From Astragalus membranaceus (lineage: Eukaryota; Streptophyta; Magnoliopsida; Fabales; Fabaceae): a stretch of DNA of 64,000 bases. The stretch lies in assembly GCA_039519185.1 (NCBI GenBank), contig CM076851.1, forward strand, positions 54,232,751 through 54,296,750, written 5' to 3'. This document shows, one piece after another, positions 1-10,900 of this stretch; within the stretch, counting starts at the first letter, position 1, and each line of letters begins with the position of its first letter. Position numbers and translations under genes: made by a program. The notes under the pieces were generated by a model that was given only the letters and a program-made list of their open reading frames with translations, was not told where the DNA came from and searched no databases.

Positions 1-532
1 CTTGGCTCCCTTGGCGCCCACTGCGCCAAGCAACACAATTGGCTGCCAAACTGGCGCCCATGGCACCCAGCAGCACAACGGGCAACCAAACTGGTGCCCT
101 TGGCGCCCATAGCGCCCAGCAACACAACACCCCACAAGGCAGCCAGATTCTGGCGCCCATGGCGCCCCTGCGCCAGACACAGCACGAGGCAGCCTGATTT
201 AGGCGCCCCTGCACCAGACACAGCACGCAACAACAGCAACCGGGCAGCCAATCTTGGGGTCCATGCGCCAGGACAGCACAACCACAGCAACAGGGCAGGC
301 ACCACCTTGGCGCCCATGCGCCAGAACAACACCTGAAACAGCTATTGGGAAGCCACCATCCTGGCGCCCTTGGCGCCCATGCGCCAAAACAACATAAAAA
401 ACAACAATTGGGCAGCCACCATCTTGGCGCCCATGCGCCAGAACAACATAGAAAACAACAATTGGGTAGCCAGGATTTTGGCGCCCTTGGCGCCCATGCG
501 GCAGGAATCTGTAAGACAGCAACACACAACAG
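1..532 (-). repeat. Left fragment of the split 3' LTR, GGCGCC-rich
   Basis: This stretch matches 21146-21686 of the intact 5' LTR almost base for base, including the GGCGCC-rich array and the final 'acacacaacag'. It ends where the Ogre LTR begins, and the sequence resumes at 17087 after the Ogre. Apparent ORFs here (Trp-Arg-Pro or Leu-Ala-Pro repeats) are frame artefacts of the GGCGCC array and are not genes. Confidence 0.85.
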
Positions 533-2641
533 TGTCGCACCCCGAAAAATCCCCGGTTGGGTTTCTCAATGTACAACGTGGAAAAATTTGGAGCCGCCAC
601 CAATATTTTAATTTTAAGACCAAAACATTGAAAAAAGGTCTTTTGAACAAGGCGGATGGTCTTTTGAAAACTAGAGATATAGGTTCGGGGGTCAATTACG
701 TGCGAGGAAGGTGTTAGCACCGCGCACGTCCTTTCTACCGAAAGGGAACCTCTAATTAAATGTGTGGTTTTAACGTTTGATTTGAAAAATACCTAGATTT
801 ACCTATTTATTTCTTGTTTGACAGTGAATGGGAAAACTTAATGAAAATTTTATTTTTGGCGAGAAAGGGTGAAAAAGGGGTTTTTAGAAAAAGTGCTTGA
901 CGGGACATGGCCCGCTCCTACGTATCTCCCAGTGCGATGGAGAATTCAAAGCTACGTAGTTCTTGGTTGTCCTTTTGAAAAGTTTTTGTTTTTTATCTTT
1001 TTTGGTGAGTTTTTGAAATAGGACGAGCATTAGCAAATGATTAAACTAGCAGAGGCTATGATGAATCGCTACTAAATACTAAAAAAAAAAAGAGTTGTAC
1101 CGCTAGTCAAACGAACAAAGGTTCTGATGGACTATTGATAACAACTCGTTTTTATTATCTTTTTTTTTAAAGTGATTTTCGAAAGAGATTGATTTGCACG
1201 ATGACCGAACTAACAAAGGTCATGATGGATCATCGGTTATTGTTCTTATGAGAAAAGGACATTGCCACTAATAGCTAAACGAACAAAGGCTCTGATGAGC
1301 TACTAGCAACAATGGGTTTGAAAATGATTCCTTTTGTTTGTTTTATGAAAATGATTGGTTTAGGGGTGCGAAAAGGATTTTTATTTGTTGCGCTTGACGA
1401 GAACGTGACTCGCTCCTACGTATCCCAAATGGGAATCAAAGCGACGTAGTTCTAATGAAAAATGTTTTTGAAAGGGTTTGAAAGAGGCGTGTTGAATCAT
1501 CTGAGACCATCTTCACCACTTAGAACATGATGCACTAGGCATAAGTGGGAATCATATGATTCATCATCAACAATGGACAATAATATATAAGAACAAGTAA
1601 ATAAACACTAAAGCTAAGTAGAATCACATAGGGCAGTTTTGGCACGGATCACAATAATTAAATAATGACAAATGTAAAGACAGAAATACCTCTAATGAAG
1701 GCGGATCTTACAACTTGAAGAATGCAACCCCAACTAACTCTTAGCGAAATTAAAGATCAGCTCTGACGGACCAACGGAACGAAGAGGGCACAAATAAAAT
1801 ATAGAAGAGTTTTTTTTTCTAAAATGTGAGAGATTTCGAAAAAATGGGTTTTTTCTCTGATCTCGTGAAAATGTGTGTGTTCTGAAATGAAAAATGAGCG
1901 TCCTATTTATAGGAAATCAGATTTGATCTATTTTAGGAAACATGATAATCGATTATGTTGGAAATAACTTGGTGTATGCTAATCGATTAGGTGCCTTGGA
2001 TCTCAGATTCAATAATCGATTAGGTGCCTTGGATAATCGATTAGGCACTTTCCAAAACCATAAAAACTTTCCAAAATAGGTGATAATCGATTATGGTCCT
2101 TAGTGAAAACATGGGATAATCGATTATGCTACTGAATTGTTTCAGAGTAGATAATCGATTATCCCCCTTGATTTTCAGAGTAGATAATCGATTATCCCCC
2201 TTGATTTTCAAGTAGATAATCGATTATCCCCCTTGATTTTCAGAGTAGATAATCGATTATTTGCTTGAAGGAAGGATATGATGTAATCGATTGAGTGCCT
2301 TCCTAAAAACATGGATAACTTCCTTATTCATCAAGAATACATTATATGCATGATAAAATCAATTTTATACTTTCTAAAAAAATATTTTCATGCATGAGGC
2401 TTATTGAAAAATATTTTCATGCAAAAATTATTTTTATAGACCCTTTTGTGAGAAATGACCAAAATGCCCTTTTTGACCCTAAAAACCATAATTTCCCAAA
2501 AAGTGCATTCTAACCCTAAAAATGATTTCAAAAACTTTGGAATGGTTTCTAGGAGCCAAAATGCAATGCATAATTTATTATATATTTTTTGTGTGGAAAA
2601 TTAGGGTTTTGACCTAAGCCGGACAAAATTGGGGTATGACA
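533..2641 (-). repeat. Ogre 3' LTR
   Basis: In element sense it starts TGTCATACCCC and ends GGTGCGACA. It matches 14979-17086 along its whole length with scattered substitutions and 1-bp indels. It contains a TATA-like CCTATAAATAG (1903-1913, minus), an array of AATCGATT palindromes (about 1943-2296), and repeated degenerate units of 'acgaacaaaggttctgatg' type near 1108, 1205 and 1282. Confidence 0.93.
1943..2296. repeat. AATCGATT palindrome array in the Ogre LTR
   Basis: About eleven copies of the 8-bp palindrome AATCGATT, mostly extended to ATAATCGATTAT, lie in 350 bp. Four sit in near-identical ~31-33 bp tandem units ending in 'ccccttgattttc'. The same array recurs in the other LTR at about 16387-16738. 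It lies just upstream of the TATA-like box in element sense, i.e. in U3, where LTR enhancers are normally found. Confidence 0.85.
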
Positions 2642-2654
2642 GCTGCCCCTCTTT
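2642..2654 (-). other. Ogre polypurine tract
   Basis: On the minus strand it reads AAAGAGGGGCAGC, directly next to the 3' LTR start TGTCATACCCC. This is the expected primer position for plus-strand DNA synthesis. The identical 13-mer precedes the 3' LTR of the non-coding element at 58988-59000. Confidence 0.9.
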
Positions 2655-4270
2655 ATCTGAATTTTAACGAGGAATATGAATTGGCCGAAACACATTCCAA
2701 GGTAAAATGAAGATAAAGAATTCAGAGATTATACCGATTTTGTCCACATGGGGAAACCCGAATTTTCTTTTTTTCTTCTTTTTTTTTTATTTTTTATTTT
2801 TTTTAGAAAGATAGACACTTTCGTGTCGATGCGAAAACAGTAAATGAACACTGACGTGTAGACAGAAAAGGTAAAATGGGCACTTGCGTGCAAACAGACA
2901 AGGTAAAATGGGCACTTGCGTGCAGACAGAAAAGTAAAATGGGCACTTGCGTGCAGAAAGCGTTAAATTGCCCAGGCTGCCTAAAACCTGTAATCCTTAA
3001 ACGAACTCTTGACGAATCCGAGTTTGCGCGTGACTTTGAGGAGCACGCTCTTCATGAGAATCTCTGGTCTTTCGAGCGATCGGGGGGATCGTTATCAGCT
3101 CCGGAACTGATATACAGATCAATGCACGGCGTCCACTGTATCTTAGGCTGATACAACTATTCCGCTGAACCTCACATGGGGCTGCGGTCCATCGTGTTGC
3201 TCGTACACGATGTGAGACCTGGGCAGAAGGGAGCGATGATCTTTCTGGGCTCCAATCCGCAATGCGCGCCTGAGCGCTCTATTTTCTTTTCTCTTTTTTT
3301 TTCTTTTCTCTCTTTTTTTGAACTCCCAACTTGGGGGAGCATTTTCTGGAATCTGAAGGCGAGCATTAACACTGCGGTGTTCATCCTCTCTCACTTGTCT
3401 GCAGCTGGAAAATGCACCAACGCATGCAATGCAAATGCCATGATTGCTACTTTCTTTTTCTTATGATGAATGTGATGCGAATGTCTGAATTTCTCTTTTC
3501 TTTACTTTATTATTATTATTTCCTATGTATGATGAGTGCATGATTTTATGCTTGGGGAATGTAATGCACGACTTTATTTGTTTATTGCTCTTTTGCTTTT
3601 TCAACCTTTTTTTTTGCGCTCCTTTGCTCTTTTGGCTTTTCCTTTGCTGGTCCAACCCACTCGCGGGACTTGCGTTATGAGACACCATGATTATCTATGA
3701 TAATTATTCGGGAGCCGAGCTTCGCTCTCTTGTTTTAATGCAATCAGCGCTTCTTATTTGATTTTTGTGAGCTTATTTGACTGAAAGATCATCTTTTTTT
3801 GTTATCATTTTCAAAAATTTCACAATGATCTTAATGCTATGACTTATGCACATTTCCATGATTTATTTATCATCTACCATAAAACGTAGTTTAAAAATCA
3901 GAAATGAAAAGAAAGCAATGATAAGACAGCAAACTGAAAAGGGTACATTGGAAATTTTCCTGAAACTAAGAAAAAGAAAAAGGAGAATAGACGCAGCAGA
4001 TCTTATGAATATTCTTTGTCTCTGGAGCGTTTGATGCCAACCGCTCATACTTGCAGCCTTGATCACCCTTTTATCCAAGCTTTTGGAAGCACTGCTTGCC
4101 CCTTTTCTTTTTATGTCCAACTTTTCTGACCCTAATTTTTGCCTGGATCGCCCTTTTGGGTTTTCAATCCACCGGGTCGCTCAATTTTGCCTAGGCCGCC
4201 CTTTCAGATTTTCAACCTAGCGAGCTAATTCTTGCTTGGCTCATCTTTCTCTTCTTTTCTTTTATTTTTC
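2655..4270 (-). other. Ogre 3' untranslated region with minisatellite
   Basis: This is 1.6 kb between the integrase stop and the polypurine tract. It has no convincing ORF. It holds a short tandem repeat (2838-2962), T/C-rich tracts, and degenerate 'cgcccttt...tttcaacc' repeats near 4130-4220. Confidence 0.7.
2838..2962. repeat. ~32-bp minisatellite, about four units
   Basis: Units share 'gtaaaatgggcacttgcgtg' followed by 'cagacagaaaag'-like sequence. The first unit is more diverged. It lies in the Ogre 3' untranslated region. Confidence 0.85.
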
Positions 4271-5242
4271 TCAGGCGTAATATTTCTTGACTGAATCTGA
4301 ATTAACTGGGTTTCTGAGTTCTTCACCATCCATGTTGGTGAGTATCAATGCTCCTCCAGAAAAGGCTTTCTTTACCACATATGGTCCATCATAGCTAGGA
4401 GTCCATTTCCCACGGGGGTCACTCTGGATAGGCAGGATCTTCTTGAGCACAAGGTCTCCTTCGCTGAATTCTCGAGGGCGAACCTTCTTGTCGAAGGCTG
4501 TCTTCATCCTTTGTTGATACAAATGACCATGACACAGGGCAGCAATTCTTTTCTCCTCAATGAGATTCAGCTGATCCCGACGAGCCTGGACCCATTCTGC
4601 TTCTTCCAACTCGGTTTCCATCAGCACCCGTAGAGAGGGTATCTCAACTTCAACGGGAAGAACTGCTTCTGACCCATACACTAGAGAGAAGGGGGTTGCC
4701 CCGGTCGAAGTGCGTACTGAGGTGCGATACCCGTGCAAAGCAAAAGGAAGCATTTCGTGCCAGTCTTTATAGGTTACTACCATCTTCTGCACGATTCTCT
4801 TGATATTCTTATTGGCTGCTTCGACTGCCCCATTCATCTTTGGACGGTAGGGAGAGGAATTGTGATGTTTGATCTTAAACTCTGCGCACAATTCTTTCAT
4901 CATCTTACTGTTTAGATTGCTACCATTGTCCGTGATGATTTTATCCGGGAGACCATAGCGACACACCAGGTCCTTTTTTACAAACTTGGAAACCACAGAA
5001 CTGGTTATGCTGGAATATGAGGCAGCTTCAACCCATTTGGTGAAGTAATCAATTGCAACTAGAATGAAGCGGTGCCCGTTTGACGCCTTGGGCTCTATGG
5101 GACCAATGACATCCATGCCCCACATTGAAAATGGCCAAGGTGCAGTCAAGACATTTAATGAAGCCGGTGGTACATGTATATGATCAGCATAAATCTGGCA
5201 TTTGTGGCACTTTCTTACAAAACTGTAGCAATCTGACTCCAT
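4271..5242 (-). CDS. int: Ogre integrase (C-terminal part of pol)
   Basis: A 323-residue reading frame with a Ty3-gypsy integrase core. The catalytic triad is visible: Asp44 in WGMDVIG, Asp105 in ITDNGSN and Glu141 in NGAVEAANK, with exactly 35 residues between the second Asp and Glu. The Cys pair of the HHCC zinc finger (CHKC, residues 12-15) opens this frame, but the His pair lies at the end of the neighbouring RT frame. The C-terminal DNA-binding part (VRPREFSEGDLVL onward) is present. I see no chromodomain, which fits the Tat lineage. It overlaps the upstream RT frame by 59 bp in another frame, so pol is broken here by a small indel; the Met start is only the first in frame, not a native start. 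It would act in the nucleus, joining element cDNA to host DNA. Confidence 0.92.
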   Translation of the reverse strand: MESDCYSFVRKCHKCQIYADHIHVPPASLNVLTAPWPFSMWGMDVIGPIEPKASNGHRFILVAIDYFTKWVEAASYSSITSSVVSKFVKKDLVCRYGLPDKIITDNGSNLNSKMMKELCAEFKIKHHNSSPYRPKMNGAVEAANKNIKRIVQKMVVTYKDWHEMLPFALHGYRTSVRTSTGATPFSLVYGSEAVLPVEVEIPSLRVLMETELEEAEWVQARRDQLNLIEEKRIAALCHGHLYQQRMKTAFDKKVRPREFSEGDLVLKKILPIQSDPRGKWTPSYDGPYVVKKAFSGGALILTNMDGEELRNPVNSDSVKKYYA

Positions 5243-7739
5243 CTGCAGCCCTTAATATCTTCCTTGCCATAGTATGCCCATTGGAATGAGTCCTGAACGA
5301 GCCTTCATGCACCTCACTCATGATCCTTTCTGCCTCCTTCTTCGCCACACACCTAAGGAGTACTTTATCATGATTCCTCTTGTAGAGCACCTCGCCACTC
5401 AAGAAAAAATTCATTGACAGCCTTCTAAGTGTTCTTTTATCATTTTCCGATGCCCCTGGAGGATACTCTCTGTTCAGGATATACTGCTTGATGTCATGAT
5501 ACCAAGGCTTATCATCTTCATTATCCTCAATTGCTGCGCAGGAGTAGGAGTGTGCTGGCAAACCTCGATGTTGGATTCTGATCTGGGTCAAGTTCTTATC
5601 ACAGTTGATATTAAACATTGAAGCTAAAGTGGCCAGTGCATCAGCCAGTTGATTCTCTCTACGAGGAAGATGTTGAAATGTGATTTCTTCGAAGGGCTCA
5701 ACCAATTCTCGGATGTAATCCCTGTACAGTATCAACTCGGGATCTCTGGCTTCCCAATCTCCGTTCACCTGATGGATAACTAAGGCTGAGTCTCCGTACA
5801 CATCTAATCTTTTGACTTTCCAGTCTAGAGCTGCCTGAATACCCAGAATACATGCCTCATACTCCGCAATATTATTTGTGACATAGAAGCTCAGTCTAGT
5901 AGTGAATGGCATGAAGCGATTGTCAGGGGACACCAGCACTGCCCCAGCCCCGTGCCCATAACTGTTGGAAGCACCGTCGAACACTACTTTCCACCTTTCA
6001 TTCTCTGGGGATTTTCCTTCTTCAAATAAAGCCATAATGTCCTCATCTGGGAAATCACACTGCATCGACTGGTAATCTTCAATAGGCTGATGTGCCAGGT
6101 ACTCAGCTAACGCGCTACCTTTGATGGCCTTTTGAGTGACATAAAGAATATCATATTCTGACAACTGCATCTGCCATCTGGAAATTCTTCCTGTAAGCGC
6201 AGGCTTCTCGAAGATATACTTGATAGGATCCATCTTTGACACCAACCAAGTGGTGTGACTTAACATGTACTGCCTCAAGCGATGAGCGGCCCAAGCCAAG
6301 GCGCAACAAGTCTTTTCTAGTAACGAATACCTCGTCTCGCAGTCGGTGAACTTCTTGCTCAAATAATAAATTGCGTGCTCCTTCTTGCCAGTTTCGTCAT
6401 GTTGTCCTAACACACAACCCATTGAATTTTCTAGCACGGTCAAATACAAAATCAATGGCCTGCCGTGCACCGGAGGCATTAAAATAGGCGGATTCTGCAG
6501 GTATTTCTTAATCTTCTCGAAAGCTTCTTGGCAATCATCATTCCACTTAGTCTCTTGATTCTTGCACAGCAATTTGAAAATCGGCTCACATGTGGCAGTT
6601 AACTGGAAGATAAACCTGGAAATGTAGTTCAGTCTTCCGAGAAAACCCCGAATTTCTTTTTCTGTCTTAGGAGTAGGCATCTCGAGAATTGCACGCACTT
6701 TATCTGGGTCAACCTCTATCCCCTTTTGACTGACAATAAACCCCAATAGTTTTCCTGATCTCACCCCAAAGGTGCATTTAGCCGGATTTAACCTGAGCTT
6801 GAACTTTCTCAACCGTTCAAAGAGCTTCCGCAAATTAACGACGTGCTCTTCATCTGTTCTGGACTTTGCGATCATATCGTCCACGTACACCTCAATCTCT
6901 TTGTGCATCATATCGTGGAACAACGTGACCATAGCTCTTTGGTAAGTAGCGCCGGCATTCTTCAACCCAAACGGCATGACCTGATAGCAGAACGTTCCCC
7001 AGAGAGTTGTGAAATTAGTCTTCTCCATATCCTCAGGAGCCATTTTAATCTGATTATACCCCGAATACCCGTCCATGAAGGAGAAAAGGGAATGCTGTGC
7101 TGTGCTGTCTACTAGGACATCAATATGAGGCAAGGGAAAACCGTCTTTGGGACTGGCACGATTCAGATCTCTGTAATCAACACACATTCTAACTTTTCCA
7201 TCCTTTTTGGGCACTGGCACAATGTTAGCAACCCACTGCGGATATTTGGCTACGGCTAGGAAACCAGCGTCGAACTGTTTCTTCACTTCATCTCTGATCT
7301 TTAAAGACATCTCAGGCTTCATCCTCCTTAACTTCTGTTTAACCGGAGGGCACTCAGGCTTGACTGGCAGCTTGTGCACCACTATATCAGTATCTAACCC
7401 GGGCATATCCTCATACGTCCATGCAAAGACATCAACGTAGTCACGCAGGAGTTGAACCAACTTCTCATGCTCACTCTTTTTCATTGAAGTGCCCACCTTG
7501 ACTTCTTTCGTTTCGCCCTCTGCGCCTAAATTGATGATCTCAATAGTTTCCCCATGTGGCTGAATAACCTTTTCTTCTTGCTCAACCATTCTCATCAATT
7601 CTGGAGGCGTTTCCCAGTCATCCTCAACATCCTCCTCGGCTTGATTAACGGGGTAATCAAAATTAACATATGAACCCCTGGCATCATTATTTTCAGAGGT
7701 ATTCATTTTAGATATGCATTTGCGGGAATAGAAAAGCAA
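5184..7739 (-). CDS. pol: Ogre reverse transcriptase-RNase H (pol)
   Basis: An 851-residue frame. A linker with acidic residues leads to the RT domain (about residues 125-310), with catalytic YVDDMIAKS near residue 284 and VMPFGLKNAGATYQ before it. The RT-connected RNase H-like region follows (HAIYYLSKKFTDCETRYSLLEK). A second RNase H domain starts near residue 580 (VVFDGASNSYGHGAGAVL ... NIAEYEACILG), the additional RNase H typical of the Tat lineage. The first pair of the integrase zinc finger (HEGSFRTH) is near the end. The last ~20 residues are out of frame relative to integrase because of an indel near 5235-5250. The Met at the start is probably not native: in Ogre elements pol is joined to gag-pro by splicing, and a 178-bp non-ORF gap precedes this frame. 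Confidence 0.94.
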   Translation of the reverse strand: MLFYSRKCISKMNTSENNDARGSYVNFDYPVNQAEEDVEDDWETPPELMRMVEQEEKVIQPHGETIEIINLGAEGETKEVKVGTSMKKSEHEKLVQLLRDYVDVFAWTYEDMPGLDTDIVVHKLPVKPECPPVKQKLRRMKPEMSLKIRDEVKKQFDAGFLAVAKYPQWVANIVPVPKKDGKVRMCVDYRDLNRASPKDGFPLPHIDVLVDSTAQHSLFSFMDGYSGYNQIKMAPEDMEKTNFTTLWGTFCYQVMPFGLKNAGATYQRAMVTLFHDMMHKEIEVYVDDMIAKSRTDEEHVVNLRKLFERLRKFKLRLNPAKCTFGVRSGKLLGFIVSQKGIEVDPDKVRAILEMPTPKTEKEIRGFLGRLNYISRFIFQLTATCEPIFKLLCKNQETKWNDDCQEAFEKIKKYLQNPPILMPPVHGRPLILYLTVLENSMGCVLGQHDETGKKEHAIYYLSKKFTDCETRYSLLEKTCCALAWAAHRLRQYMLSHTTWLVSKMDPIKYIFEKPALTGRISRWQMQLSEYDILYVTQKAIKGSALAEYLAHQPIEDYQSMQCDFPDEDIMALFEEGKSPENERWKVVFDGASNSYGHGAGAVLVSPDNRFMPFTTRLSFYVTNNIAEYEACILGIQAALDWKVKRLDVYGDSALVIHQVNGDWEARDPELILYRDYIRELVEPFEEITFQHLPRRENQLADALATLASMFNINCDKNLTQIRIQHRGLPAHSYSCAAIEDNEDDKPWYHDIKQYILNREYPPGASENDKRTLRRLSMNFFLSGEVLYKRNHDKVLLRCVAKKEAERIMSEVHEGSFRTHSNGHTMARKILRAADGVRLLQFCKKVPQMPDLC

Positions 7740-7917
7740 TGAACAAGCAAAAATAGAGACACAAAATGAAGACGCGAAAAAAGCTATTTTTATTCATTTG
7801 AGAATTCAAAACTACATTTCATTGATAGATGATAATAATAAAAAAAAAACATGCATGCCCTTATGAAAAGGTCCTAAGGCCTTGGGCAGAGCCAAAGGAT
7901 TTGCATTACAAAGATCA
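7740..7917 (-). other. Gap between protease and RT frames, candidate Ogre intron
   Basis: Ogre elements are known to carry an intron that is partly spliced to join gag-pro with RT. Here the gag-pro frame stops at 7918 and the RT-side frame opens only upstream of 7690. The gap is A/T-rich in element sense, with T-rich tracts before the RT frame, as in plant introns. I could not fix the donor or acceptor by eye. Confidence 0.45.
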
Positions 7918-10900
7918 TTACTTTGGAATGAAAACAACAGGGAAATTAACGATCTTCCAGTTGCCAATTTCTTCTCCTGCAGCACTGCGACGAACCAGGC
8001 CCCGATCCTCGCCTTCTTCAACTAAATCTTCCTCAATGACAGCTATCTGATTAGGGATCAGCATGCCAGCACTCCTGAAATTTTGCTTGAGGTCATCTAT
8101 GGGGACCATCATCAACCGGGGTTCTCTCCCCTGAAGCTTAGCCAATCTCTTCTCACGCTTTTCCTCGACCATTCTTGTCTTATCAGTTGGAGTGGGCCAA
8201 TAACCTAACCCATGTCTGTCCTTGTATTCTCGCAGATGCACAGGTGACAGAATTCCTTGCTCAGATCTTCCTAGCCCCTTCCCAATTTGATAGCCACTCT
8301 TCAGCATAACTTTTGCCACCATAATATCAGCATTGGACCACTTGGGTACAGGTACTGGGGATTCTTCACTTACGAACACAGCGTTCGCAATTTCTAAGGA
8401 TTGAAAGGCGGATTCGAGGGATTCCTCTGCAGCTTCAATATAATGAGAGGGGACAGGTTTGCTGATTGTGAACTCCTCCCCACAGACAACTACAAGCTTA
8501 TCGTCGACTATAAACTTGAGTTTTTGGTGAAGTGTCGAAGAGACAGCGCCTGCTGCATGGATCCAAGGCCTCCCCAAGAGACAGCTGTATGAGGATTCAA
8601 TGTCCATAATTTGAAAAGTCACATAGAACACCTCAGGCCCTATTTGCATTGGGAACTCCATTTCCCCTATGACTTCTCTCTTAGACCCATCAAAGGCTCT
8701 GACCAGGGTTGAACTGGGTTTCATGTAGGAACAATCCACCTCTAACTTGTTCATCGTTGATCTGGGCATAACATTCAACGAGGATCCATTGTCAATGAGA
8801 ACCCTGGAGAGTGTATATTCACCGCACTTCACTGAGACATGCAACACCTTATTGTGCCCCTTCCCCTCTGGGGTGAGTTCATCATCAGTGAAAGTAATGT
8901 AATTAGACGCAACGATGTTCCCAACTATACCATCCAACTGATTAACAGTAATATCTTGGGCGACATGGGCCTCATTTAGTACTTTAACCAAGGCGTCACG
9001 GTGGGCTTCTGAGTTTAATAGTTGGGACATGATGGAAATTTTGGCTGGGGTGTGGTGTAGCTGATCCACCACTTTGTAGTCACTCTGCCGCATTATCCTC
9101 AAGAATTCAGCAACCTCTGGGTCTGACACCCTCCTATTTATCATAGGCTCCGGCTCTACATTCTTTCCTTTTCGGACCCTCTCTTCTGCTGCCTTAGAAG
9201 GATTCTCTTCCTGAGCTTGGGGAACATACACACGCCCACTTCTAGTTACTCCACTACTTCCTGCAATATTGGTGATGTCAAGAGCAGCTCGAGATCTCGG
9301 AGCTGGAATTGGCGCACTGTAGCTCCATGGGACATCATTGTTCTTCTGGCTAGGAGCCGGAACTGGGATCACAATAGTCTTTGGTCTTGCCACAGCCGAA
9401 TTCCGACTGTATGGCACCTCGATAGGTCTCTTCACATCTCTACCCCCATCTGATTGGAAGGTCAGAACATCCTCCTCTCTCCCCTGTATACCCACCTGGA
9501 TGATGTGGCGGTCCATCAGATCCTGTAACACCACCTTGAATGCTTCACATGCTCCCACACAGCTGACATTAGTACAAACTCCTTTCCGAACACAACCCAT
9601 TCCAATAATCCCGCATTTGCACAATTCTGCATGAATGACCTCTAGGGGAGTCTGAATATCTTCTACTGATCTGATTATGGACTGCTCTTTCATATCCATG
9701 ATTGCATTAATGGCATGCTTCCCATGGCCGGGCAACGGGTTAGTCGCGATATTTGGATCCTCCTGCTTGAAAGTTATGCCTTTTTTGTCTACCAAGTCTT
9801 GCACCACTATCTTGAAGGCTTTGCAATCCTCCACAACATGCCCAACTGCTCCTTCGTGGAAAGCACAGGTACTATTGGGGTTGTATCCTCTGAAGTAAGG
9901 TGGTTGGACAGGTTTCATGGGTCTTGTTTTGATGAGCTTATTGGTGATGAGGTAGTCAAATAGGTCTGTGTATGACATGGGAATTGGGTCAAAGGTTGTT
10001 CTGTTTTGATAGGTCCTTTGGTGGTTGTTTTGGAATGGATGAGCTGTTTGTGTGGGAGTGGGGACTGGGATGTTGGGTGGCTGGTATGGTGGGTTGATAG
10101 TGATGGTATTGGTTTCCCCCTCTTTCTTTTTGGGAAAGCTGGAGAATGGCTTCTTTTGGGAGCTCATGTTACTTGTGGACCCCTGTGCAATCTTTCCACT
10201 TCTCAATCCGTTCTCCAATCTTTCTCCCACAATCACCATATCTGAGAAATTGGATGATGCACTGCTGATCAGACGATCATAATATAGCGGTGGCAAGGTT
10301 TCCATGAACATAGAAACCAATTCCTTGTCTAAAAGAGGGGGTGTGACTTGTGCGGCCAAAGCCCTCCATCGCTGGGCGTACTCCTTGAATGATTCATTGT
10401 CCTTCTTGCTCATATTCTGCAGCTGTGTTCGGTCTGGTGCCATGTCCGTATTGTATTGATATTGCTTGAGGAATGCCTCTGCTAAATCCTTCCAGCAGCG
10501 GACTTGGGATGGCTCTAACTTCATATACCAATTAAGTGATGCCCCAGCAAGGCTATCTTGGAAGCAATGGATTAGTAATTTGTCGTCACAGGAGTAGGTA
10601 GACATTTTCCTACAATACATCGTCAAGTGACTCTTTGGGCAGGTCGCACCTCTGTACTTGTCAAAATCGGGGACCTTGAATTTTGGCGGCAACACCACAT
10701 CAGGAATGAGGCACAAGTCTCTGGCCTCCCTAGCCCTGGAGCCAAAGCCTTCAATCATTCTTAGTCTTTCTTCTAACATCTGGAACTGCTCTTTGGTCTG
10801 TTGGTACTCAGCGGAATAGACTTGAGGGGAATGACTTACACCATAAGGAGGTGGAGGCATTGAGTGCTGGACCTGAGGGTAAACGGAGTTTCCGGACACA

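Noticed and set aside
1943..2296. CRISPR array
   Set aside because: Regular short repeats, but eukaryotic LTR context, palindromic 8-mers and no spacers of constant length.
3143..4120. Several short frames on both strands in the Ogre 3' region
   Set aside because: Driven by T/C-rich tracts; no similarity to retrotransposon or host proteins that I recognise.
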